From Bacteroidales bacterium UBA1204 (GTDB lineage: Bacteria; Bacteroidota; Bacteroidia; Bacteroidales; F082), in NCBI GenBank assembly GCA_002310075.1, contig DBXU01000010.1, forward strand, positions 1 to 21,716: a stretch of 21,716 nucleotides of DNA. Reading direction: 5' to 3'. Positions 15,500 through 21,716 of the stretch are shown here, piece after piece (the stretch's first letter is position 1; each line of letters begins with the position of its first letter). The notes beneath the pieces were generated by a model, which was given only the letters and a program-made list of their open reading frames with translations, did not search any database and had not been told where the DNA came from. Position numbers and translations under genes: made by a program.

Positions 15500-16282
15500 T
15501 TATTCCTTTATTTCAATAAACTGATCGCCTTCATCGGCATAGCGCAACTGCTTCAGATAGGGGTCGTAGCGCAACAGAAGCTGATAGGTATACCCTTTTT
15601 TCTTGAATTCCTTTCCTATATAGCTATTCAGCATATAGTCGTAGGTATAACCAGCGTAGAGCTTGCCAAGATAAACGGCATAATTATAGACATCTTTGAG
15701 CTCCAAGGTGTCTATCGTATAGGAATAATCTATCTTTTGCGTCCAGAAGGAATAATCTGTCTTTGAATCAAAACCGTCCATGAGGTTGTGCTCGCAGAAC
15801 AGCACCGGCTTCCAGCTGCCGTCGTTGACCTCGAACCACGAAGCCACATTGACCGTGTTCAAGGGATGCTTGTAACTATATTGGTCGGTGTCGCTGAACA
15901 GATAGTCTTCATACTCCGTAATGCGTCCTGAGATCTCCATCCTTGAAAGCATTACCAGCCAATGGGTGGAGTCGACGGGCACGTTGTTGATATCGTCAGG
16001 CACATATACTTCGACGCCATACAATCCCATGGACTCAGCATAGGCATTATACATGATATCGAGGAAGGCATCCTGATCGAAACCATTCAGCACTTCGGTT
16101 TGTTTGCCATATTGGGTGTTATACTCCGTTTTCACCTCGGCTCTTTCGGGGAAATAGACGGCAGCCTCTATGGTAGGACGTTCAGCCATGTATTTCTTGG
16201 CCAGCTTAAGCTCAGTCTGACAACTCGAAAGCATGAATGCCATCAGCGAGCCTAATAATGCAATCTTTATTATTCTTTTCAT
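15500..16282 (-). CDS. Lipoprotein of unknown function, downstream of parC
   Basis: A 260-residue protein with a lipoprotein signal peptide: MKRIIKIALL, a hydrophobic core, and the lipobox LSSC giving Cys21. The following residues QTELKL do not match the acidic surface-export signal of Bacteroidetes, so a periplasm-facing lipoprotein is the simplest inference. The mature part is rich in Tyr and Asp and has no motif I recognise. Its ATG overlaps the parC stop by 4 nt (ATGA), so it is translationally coupled to topoisomerase IV subunit A. The reason for the pairing is unclear. The TAA is immediately next to the TGA of cdaA on the other strand, with no terminator between. Confidence 0.85.
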   Translation of the reverse strand: MKRIIKIALLGSLMAFMLSSCQTELKLAKKYMAERPTIEAAVYFPERAEVKTEYNTQYGKQTEVLNGFDQDAFLDIMYNAYAESMGLYGVEVYVPDDINNVPVDSTHWLVMLSRMEISGRITEYEDYLFSDTDQYSYKHPLNTVNVASWFEVNDGSWKPVLFCEHNLMDGFDSKTDYSFWTQKIDYSYTIDTLELKDVYNYAVYLGKLYAGYTYDYMLNSYIGKEFKKKGYTYQLLLRYDPYLKQLRYADEGDQFIEIKE

Positions 16283-19080
16283 AGGTCACCTCCAAACAAA
16301 TCCATTTGAACGCCATCTCCCTTAGGCACCTCTATCTCCAAAGGGACATCGTTGGGGTTGACGGCAATTCTCTCTTCCTTTTCAGGCACTTCAAGTTTAC
16401 CTGAAGCATCTGGTCCTTCGGTCATCGGCTCTTCGGCCACTCCAGAGACCTCTGGGGCCTCAGGCTCTTCAGTTTCTTCTTCGCTCAACTCGGGCTGGAA
16501 TGGCTCCAGGAACTCCCAGGTGTCGATCTCGCGCGTCGAAAGGCGTTTGCCCTTAGCTTTGTAACTCTTGATGCCGATAAACTCTTCTACGTTGATCTCG
16601 TCATCGGGGAAGCTGTTGCCTGCATCGCTGACCTTGTAGCTCAACTTCAGGCGTGGCATGTCATCGACACTACGGCCAAGATACTTGGCCTCAGGATGCT
16701 CGCCGATGAAGGAGGCACGGGTATTCAACTTGGTCTCCGCCTCGATGCAGAAACGCTTCAGGTAATGCTTCTGTGTCTCGCCTTCGATATAAATGACAGA
16801 GAAAACCTCATCGGGGTCAAACTTGCGGATTTCCACCATGTCATCATCGAAGTGGGTGTTGAGGTCGAAGCCCGATATCTTGAACTCGCCGTTGGCAAAG
16901 ATCTGCAAAATCCTGTCTTCTCCCTTAAAAGCGCCAAGGCATTTCCCTCGCTTGTCGGCATTCAGTCGACGCACGGTATCGTCGTACCATATCTCACGCG
17001 CATTGAGGGTAGAAACGCCTTCTCCGCTCTTCTTGATTTCCTTTACATCGTATTTCGTCAGCAGGTTGCCACGCACGCCACGGCCTTTCACGGCCAAATC
17101 GGCGAAGTCGTAGTCAACCGTCTTCTGTTTCTTGTTGAACAGCACCAGCGTCACCTTAATGACTTCTGCCTCGCCGTTGGGATTAGAGGAGAAGTAACGC
17201 ACCTTCGATCCAGGCTTGCCTTGCGTGAGATCGTACTCCTTGTCGCGAGTGACTCCCATCACGGCGAAACGCTTCACATAATGCGGTGCACCGTTCTTAC
17301 CGTCGCGATAGACAGCATTATAGGTGGTGCGGTCGTCGTTCTTATGGAACACATCGACATGGATGATCTTTTGTCCCACAAAGAGTTTCGGCTGCAACTT
17401 AACTACCGCATACTTGCCATCCTCATGGAAGACGATGATGTCGTCCATATCGGAGCAATCGCACACATATTCGTAGGCTTCCTTGTTCTTTTCACGTTTC
17501 AGTCCTTCGCCAGTGCAAACGAAACCTTCCTCCTTGTTGACATAAAGCTTCTCGTTGTTGGCTGCCACAGCAACGGCGGAGATGTTGTCGAAGTTGCGAA
17601 TCTCGGTCTTGCGCTCGCGTCCTTCGCCATATTTTTCCTTGATATGCAGGAAATAATCGATGGTATAATCCACGATATGGTCGAGGTTGTAATGCGCCTC
17701 TTCCATGCGCTTCTCGATATCGGCCAGTTGTTCATCGGCTTTCTTGATATCGAACTTTGAGATCTTGCGGACTGGCTTCTCGCAGAGTTTCTCGACATCT
17801 TCGCGAGTGATCTCACGTTTCAGCTGTTTACGGTACTTGTCGAAACGGCGCTCGATGCCTGTAAGCTGGTCCTCCCAAGTGTCGTAGTCCTTGTTCTCCA
17901 GTTCCTTATAGATGCCCTTCTCGAAGAAAATCTTCTCCAAGGAAATCCAATGCCAGCTGTTCTCCAATTCCTCAATAAGGATGCGGAGTTCCCAGCTGAG
18001 AAGTTCCATGGTACGGTCGGTGCTGAGTTTCAGGATTTCGCTCACGCCCATGAAGGCCGGATGCTGGTTGACAATGACGCAGGCATTGGGCGAGATCGAC
18101 ACCTCGCAGTCGGTGAAAGCATAAAGCGCATCGATAGTCTGGTCGGGCGACACCCCGGGATTAAGGTATATCACAATCTCGCACTGCTCGGCAGTGTTGT
18201 CGTCGATTTTCTTGATCTTGATCTTGCCCTTGTCGTTGCACTTCACGATGCTGTCGATAACGCTACCCGTGGTAGTGCCATAGGGTATCTCGCTGATGAC
18301 AAGTGTCTTCTTATCCTGCTGGCTGATGCGAGCACGAATACGCACCTTGCCGCCACGCAGACCGTCGTTGTAGTTGGTCACATCCATCAAGCCGCCCGTC
18401 GGGAAGTCGGGATAGAGCGTGAAAGGCTCATCGCGAAGGTAGGCAATTGAGGCGTCTATCAACTCGTTAAAGTTATGAGGCAAGAACTTGGACGCCAAAC
18501 CTACAGCGATGCCTTCTGTACCTTGTGCCAACAGCAGCGGAAACTTCACCGGCAGCGAAATAGGCTCTGCGTTACGGTTGTCGTAGGAACGGGTCCAGTC
18601 GGTAGTTTTATGGTTGAAGACGACTTCTTTGGCGAACTTGGAAAGACGCGCTTCGATGTAACGCGGGGCAGCAGCATCGTCGCCTGTGAGGATGTTGCCG
18701 AAGTTACCCTGCGTATCCATCAACAGGTCTTTTTGAGCCAGCTGCACAAGAGCATCGCCGATGGAAGCATCGCCGTGCGGGTGGTATTTCATCGTGTTAC
18801 CCACGATGTTGGCCACCTTGTTGAAACGTCCGTCGTCAAGCTCGTCCATAGAATGTAGGATGCGACGCTGAACGGGTTTCAATCCGTCCTCGATAGCGGG
18901 CACAGCACGTTCCAAAATGACATATGAGGCATAGTCGAGAAACCAGTTCTCGAACATTCCTTTCAGCGGTATGACATGATGCTCATCCTCCTGAGCCTGA
19001 GCATCTTCTACACCATCATAAGTCTCTTCTATAGGCTGCTCGTCCAAGGGCTCGTTTTTCAGATTGTCTTCGATATCCAT
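16279..19080 (-). CDS. parC: DNA topoisomerase IV subunit A
   Basis: A 933-residue type IIA topoisomerase subunit that breaks and rejoins DNA to decatenate replicated chromosomes. An acidic N-terminal extension (1-35) precedes the winged-helix core with DGLKPVQRRIL (65-75), KYHPHGDASIGDALV (98-112) and AAPRYIEARLS (137-147), where Tyr141 is the DNA-attaching tyrosine. Coiled-coil arms follow at about 410-480, with a C-terminal DNA-wrapping domain to about 864. The last 69 residues are an acidic, proline-rich tail that ends QMDLFGGDL, a sliding-clamp-binding type motif. At the quinolone-contact site Ala105 stands where E. coli GyrA has Ser83, and Asp109 matches Asp87. The call is ParC rather than GyrA because the sequence reads as the Bacteroidetes topoisomerase IV type; parE is not in the window. 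The gene overlaps the downstream lipoprotein gene by 4 nt and has its own promoter. Confidence 0.93.
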   Translation of the reverse strand: MDIEDNLKNEPLDEQPIEETYDGVEDAQAQEDEHHVIPLKGMFENWFLDYASYVILERAVPAIEDGLKPVQRRILHSMDELDDGRFNKVANIVGNTMKYHPHGDASIGDALVQLAQKDLLMDTQGNFGNILTGDDAAAPRYIEARLSKFAKEVVFNHKTTDWTRSYDNRNAEPISLPVKFPLLLAQGTEGIAVGLASKFLPHNFNELIDASIAYLRDEPFTLYPDFPTGGLMDVTNYNDGLRGGKVRIRARISQQDKKTLVISEIPYGTTTGSVIDSIVKCNDKGKIKIKKIDDNTAEQCEIVIYLNPGVSPDQTIDALYAFTDCEVSISPNACVIVNQHPAFMGVSEILKLSTDRTMELLSWELRILIEELENSWHWISLEKIFFEKGIYKELENKDYDTWEDQLTGIERRFDKYRKQLKREITREDVEKLCEKPVRKISKFDIKKADEQLADIEKRMEEAHYNLDHIVDYTIDYFLHIKEKYGEGRERKTEIRNFDNISAVAVAANNEKLYVNKEEGFVCTGEGLKREKNKEAYEYVCDCSDMDDIIVFHEDGKYAVVKLQPKLFVGQKIIHVDVFHKNDDRTTYNAVYRDGKNGAPHYVKRFAVMGVTRDKEYDLTQGKPGSKVRYFSSNPNGEAEVIKVTLVLFNKKQKTVDYDFADLAVKGRGVRGNLLTKYDVKEIKKSGEGVSTLNAREIWYDDTVRRLNADKRGKCLGAFKGEDRILQIFANGEFKISGFDLNTHFDDDMVEIRKFDPDEVFSVIYIEGETQKHYLKRFCIEAETKLNTRASFIGEHPEAKYLGRSVDDMPRLKLSYKVSDAGNSFPDDEINVEEFIGIKSYKAKGKRLSTREIDTWEFLEPFQPELSEEETEEPEAPEVSGVAEEPMTEGPDASGKLEVPEKEERIAVNPNDVPLEIEVPKGDGVQMDLFGGDL

Positions 19081-19099
19081 ATGCGTTTTCTACTGTTTG

Positions 19100-19130
19100 C
19101 AAAGATAAGAAAAAAAACTCACTTCCAAAA
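19100..19130 (-). promoter_or_regulatory. parC promoter, Bacteroidetes type, overlapping the upstream gene
   Basis: On the minus strand TTTTG (19126-19130) and TATCTTTG (19100-19107) are separated by 18 bases. This fits the Bacteroidetes promoter with a TTG element near -33 and TAnnTTTG near -7. It is the best two-box match in the window. The -7 box ends 19 bases before the parC ATG, and the -33 box lies within the last codons of the BatA-like gene. Confidence 0.7.
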
Positions 19131-21143
19131 CCGCAGCACCAAAATTTCTCCCAACAATGCCAGCAGTGCAATCAATGCAAAAAGCTTCCATTGTGACGAC
19201 TGGTGCGCCATGGCTTCCACCAAGTCGGCGGTGGCAAAATCGGAGGTGTCGAGAACAGCAGCCACATCAAAACCGGCTTTGGTAAAGGTCTTGCTTACCT
19301 CATCGCGATCAACAAAGTCCATATGTGACTCCACACGACTCTCGTTCCATGCCGTCACGCGGTTCACGCTATCATTGACCAACATATTATAGAAACCTGC
19401 CGAAGGCAAATTGTCATTCAGATAAAGATAGACTTTGCCATTACGCAATTCCGAAGCAGGCATCAACTCAAAACTTCGGTCTGAATTGGCGAAAAGGAAA
19501 TGCTGGTCTCCTTCAAGACTCATATCATTCAAAACCAGCATCTTGTCTTGGCCTATCGTATAGGAAAGCCTGTCTATTTGTCCACCCAACAAGGCCATCT
19601 TGACCATCATCGGGACAAAGAGCGAATGGTCGGAAAGGTCGCTCCACTTTGGGTCGAGGGCAGTGGTCAAAACAAAGGCCTGTCCCTTCCCCACTGTCTC
19701 TGAAAACAGCATTGGGTCGCCGTTCTGCATAATAAGCAAAGCATTGGGGATGCCATTGCTTCTCATGCGCAGATGTTTCTTCACCTTGGGCAGGTCGGCT
19801 TGTTGGGGCATGTCGAGAATGACGTCGCTAAAGAAATCATGCCGCAATGCCAGATCTTGCGCCACGGTAGCGTTGGTGTCGAGCTCCACTAAGGAAAGAC
19901 CCAATTTGTTGAAAAGGAAAGCGTTGCTTTTTGAGTTGTCTTTTGAAGGAAAGACCAACAAGGAGGCTCCTTCTGAAACGCAATTCAACAATGTCTGTTG
20001 TAAGGTTTCATTAAGCTCAGCGCTTTCATTCACGATGATGAATTGTGCTTTGGCAAGTTGTCCCAAATCGAAGCGAGAAGGTTCCATCAGCGTGTATTTG
20101 AATTGCTCATCATCTTCAAAGAGCAAAGCGCAACTTGTGGGCTCACTCCCTATCTCAATCACAGAGAGGCTCGGCCTCACGCCAAGAACAAAGTCGTAGG
20201 TGTCGTCAAAGGTGATGGGATGGTCGTTCAATGAGACGCTGCAACATTGGTCACCGGTGCCGTCCACCACAAACTGCATGACAATTTCCTGATGTCCGTT
20301 TTTCTCCAGGTCGACAGTCGTGGACGCTGCCATGGCGCCATTCACAGTAAAGGTGACGGGCAAGCCTTTCACTTCCTTGTCGCCCTGGTTGACGACACAT
20401 ACATTGAGGTCGTTGGTCAAGCCTGGCTGTACCACGGGCGAAGCCAGCCACACGGAATCGATGTAAAGATTCGTCTTAAACTCGGTGGTCATCGGCACCA
20501 CCACCACTTGCATTGTGGTGTCAACCTTAGCCGATGATAAGTCAAAGGTGTTTTTTTGGAAGTCAGAATAGACAAACAAAGTCGATGTTTTGAATCCATG
20601 CTGGTGGGACAGCATCTCGAAACGTTCCATCACCTCGCCCATCGGCACCGGGGAACCGTCGGGATTCATGCGGTCGAGCTGATCGAGCATTTCCTCCTTA
20701 TTCATCGGATACTCATTCTGTATCTCGAAACTGTTGGTCATCAACAGATAACGATTCGAAGGATTCAATTTGTACACCAAGTCGCGTGCTGACTGACGTG
20801 CGTCCTCAATCATGGTGGTACGTTGCGACTGTCCTTTCATGCTCATCGAGTTGTCGATATAAACTCCGATAAGGTTATCCGACGTGTTGACATTCAGTTG
20901 TTTCTCAGGATGATACGGAAAAGCAAAAGCAAGCACCAAGGCAGCAATGAACAAGCAGCGCAGCAATAATGTGACCAGGTATTTCAGTTTGCGCGTTTTG
21001 GCGTTCTCCTGTTGTATGGAACGCAACACCGCTGTATTGCTGAAATACACCAGCTTATGCCGCCTGAAGTTGAACAGGTGGATGATGATGGGTATCAGCA
21101 AGGCCAGCAGGCCCCAAAGCATATTGGGATAGAGAAATCGCAT
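19119..21143 (-). CDS. BatA-like membrane protein with von Willebrand factor A domain
   Basis: A 674-residue inner-membrane protein. The N-terminus (FLYPNMLWGLLALLIPIIIHL, in parts 3-23, then FNFRRHKLVYFSN) and a second helix at 55-75 form the two-anchor BatA region of Bacteroidetes aerotolerance-type proteins. A VWA domain follows, with the metal-site motif DNSMS (Asp97, Ser99, Ser101) and a second acidic position in VYSDFQ (191-196). Residues 220-640 are a long mainly beta region. A third helix near 653-671 ends the protein (LFALIALLALLGEILVLRFWK). Family proteins are thought to act in envelope stress or complex assembly with MoxR ATPases, but no moxR is present here, so the role is inferred only. 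It starts 3 bases after the NUDIX gene stop. Confidence 0.88.
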   Translation of the reverse strand: MRFLYPNMLWGLLALLIPIIIHLFNFRRHKLVYFSNTAVLRSIQQENAKTRKLKYLVTLLLRCLFIAALVLAFAFPYHPEKQLNVNTSDNLIGVYIDNSMSMKGQSQRTTMIEDARQSARDLVYKLNPSNRYLLMTNSFEIQNEYPMNKEEMLDQLDRMNPDGSPVPMGEVMERFEMLSHQHGFKTSTLFVYSDFQKNTFDLSSAKVDTTMQVVVVPMTTEFKTNLYIDSVWLASPVVQPGLTNDLNVCVVNQGDKEVKGLPVTFTVNGAMAASTTVDLEKNGHQEIVMQFVVDGTGDQCCSVSLNDHPITFDDTYDFVLGVRPSLSVIEIGSEPTSCALLFEDDEQFKYTLMEPSRFDLGQLAKAQFIIVNESAELNETLQQTLLNCVSEGASLLVFPSKDNSKSNAFLFNKLGLSLVELDTNATVAQDLALRHDFFSDVILDMPQQADLPKVKKHLRMRSNGIPNALLIMQNGDPMLFSETVGKGQAFVLTTALDPKWSDLSDHSLFVPMMVKMALLGGQIDRLSYTIGQDKMLVLNDMSLEGDQHFLFANSDRSFELMPASELRNGKVYLYLNDNLPSAGFYNMLVNDSVNRVTAWNESRVESHMDFVDRDEVSKTFTKAGFDVAAVLDTSDFATADLVEAMAHQSSQWKLFALIALLALLGEILVLRFWK

Positions 21144-21146
21144 GTA

Positions 21147-21617
21147 TTATTGTTCTATTCCGTTCAGTTCCACTTTTATTAGCGTCTCATCCTCATAGAC
21201 GAGTTTCAACGAGAAGAAAGGCCTGTGTTCAGCAATAAGCCGCAAAAAAATCTTGTCGCCTTCCCATTGGGGCAGTTCGAGAAGCCTATCCTTATCTATC
21301 CATTCCAAGTCGCCTTCATTGCATTCGACTTGTTGTCCTTCCCAGTCGGTGCAGACGAAGATGTGCATCTGTTCCGCTGGCCAAATATTATGCACGAAGG
21401 TGACGATCCCACAATAGCGCCATTGGGTGACGTTAAAGCCAGTCTCTTCCCTCACTTCGCGTTTCATGCAGTCCTCGGGGCTTTCCCCTTCCTCGAACTT
21501 GCCGCCCACGCCGATCCATTTGTCGTGGTTCTCATCGTTCACCTTTTTGGTGCGATGCAGCATGAGGTACTGTTTGCCGCGTTCAAGATAGCACTGTGTG
21601 GTTTGTTTCATCATCAT
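21147..21617 (-). CDS. NUDIX hydrolase (MutT-like)
   Basis: A 156-residue cytosolic hydrolase of nucleoside-diphosphate-linked substrates, probably 8-oxo-dGTP or a related oxidised nucleotide. The full NUDIX box is present at 39-61: Gly39, Glu45, then REVREETGF with Arg53-Glu54 and Glu57-Glu58. TTQCYLERGKQYLMLHR (6-22) and NDENHDKWIGVGGKFEEGE, in parts 27-45, are typical of the 8-oxo-dGTP diphosphatase type. A longer reading with TTG at 21626 exists, but three ATG codons in a row (21617, 21614, 21611) are far better starts. All lie directly after the T-run of the preceding terminator. The stop is 3 bases before the BatA-like gene, so the two form an operon. Confidence 0.93.
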   Translation of the reverse strand: MMMKQTTQCYLERGKQYLMLHRTKKVNDENHDKWIGVGGKFEEGESPEDCMKREVREETGFNVTQWRYCGIVTFVHNIWPAEQMHIFVCTDWEGQQVECNEGDLEWIDKDRLLELPQWEGDKIFLRLIAEHRPFFSLKLVYEDETLIKVELNGIEQ

Positions 21618-21650
21618 AAAAAGCAAGGCGGCCTTTGGGAGCCGCCTTGC
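21618..21650 (-). terminator. Rho-independent terminator of gdhA, abutting the NUDIX start codon
   Basis: GCAAGGCGGC (minus strand, 21650-21641) pairs perfectly with GCCGCCTTGC (21632-21623) around an 8-base loop. TTTTT follows (21622-21618), and then the NUDIX ATG at 21617. It ends the gene entering from the right, 22 bases after its stop codon. Any transcript reading through would carry this hairpin right at the NUDIX ribosome-binding region. Confidence 0.9.
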
Positions 21651-21671
21651 AAAAACCTTTGAACTCTGGAA

Positions 21672-21716
21672 TTAGATAATACCCTGAGCGAGCATAGCCT
21701 TGGCAACGCGCATGAA
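21672..21716 (-). CDS. gdhA: C-terminal end of glutamate dehydrogenase (partial, cut by window edge)
   Basis: A minus-strand frame entering from the right edge ends FMRVAKAMLAQGII then TAA. This closely resembles the end of hexameric glutamate dehydrogenases; E. coli GdhA, as I recall it, ends GFVKVADAMLAQGVI. The enzyme makes glutamate from 2-oxoglutarate and ammonium. Only 14 residues are visible, so the identification rests on this tail plus the terminator that follows. The remainder lies outside the window. Confidence 0.6.
   Translation of the reverse strand, partial: FMRVAKAMLAQGII

Noticed and set aside
16696..17760. A 354-codon plus-strand open frame inside parC
   Set aside because: It is fully antisense to parC, which is certain from its motifs.
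21618..21626. TTG start for the NUDIX gene
   Set aside because: It lies within the terminator stem and T-run, and three ATG codons follow immediately.
1..21716. CRISPR array, tRNA/rRNA genes, toxin-antitoxin or phage-defence genes
   Set aside because: No regularly spaced direct repeats, no cloverleaf-like sequences and no matching protein motifs were found on either strand by reading. A tRNA or RNA-family search tool was not available.

Overview
The window looks like chromosomal DNA from a member of the Bacteroidetes, most likely the order Bacteroidales. The evidence is the gene set (a BatA/VWA membrane protein, a DoxX protein beside a duplicated DUF1599 protein, folP-cdaA, FN3-repeat lipoproteins), start regions that are A-rich and mostly lack Shine-Dalgarno sequences, and a recurring -7 promoter element of the Bacteroidetes type TAnnTTTG. 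Base composition by eye is near 50% GC, except for a clearly AT-richer patch at about 12.7-13.9 kb. I cannot name a genus.

Layout. (1) 3-1068: the end of an unrecognised plus-strand gene and its terminator, a secreted DUF6263-like protein, then a bidirectional terminator. (2) 1092-8648, minus strand: dnaN (sliding clamp) lies downstream of a run tpiA - prmA - giant secreted protein of 1551 residues. tpiA has its own promoter-like element. (3) 8659-12287, minus strand: a tight operon DUF1599 - DoxX/MauE-like membrane protein - DppB-type ABC permease - acyl-ACP thioesterase. (4) 12317-13783, minus strand: an AT-rich FN3-repeat lipoprotein gene between that operon and the divergent folP. It looks like a later insertion. 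(5) 13881-15499, plus strand: folP and cdaA overlap by 4 nt, joining folate synthesis and c-di-AMP synthesis in one unit. (6) 15500-19130, minus strand: parC followed by a small lipoprotein gene overlapping it by 4 nt. parC has a good promoter whose -33 element lies inside the end of the upstream gene. (7) 19119-21716, minus strand: a NUDIX hydrolase - BatA-like VWA protein pair downstream of the end of gdhA and its terminator.

Most genes are housekeeping: the replication clamp, topoisomerase IV, glycolysis, folate, c-di-AMP, fatty-acid release and ribosomal protein methylation. The parts most worth a second look are the extreme C-terminus of ParC, which reads QMDLF (a textbook sliding-clamp binding motif) at the end of a long acidic tail; the 1551-residue periplasmic protein of unknown function with internal repeats and a winged-helix-like stretch; and a set of near-identical promoter elements, two of which lie inside neighbouring genes. 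I see no CRISPR array, tRNA, rRNA, transposase, integrase or recognisable defence system. No stretch over 300 bases lacks a gene.
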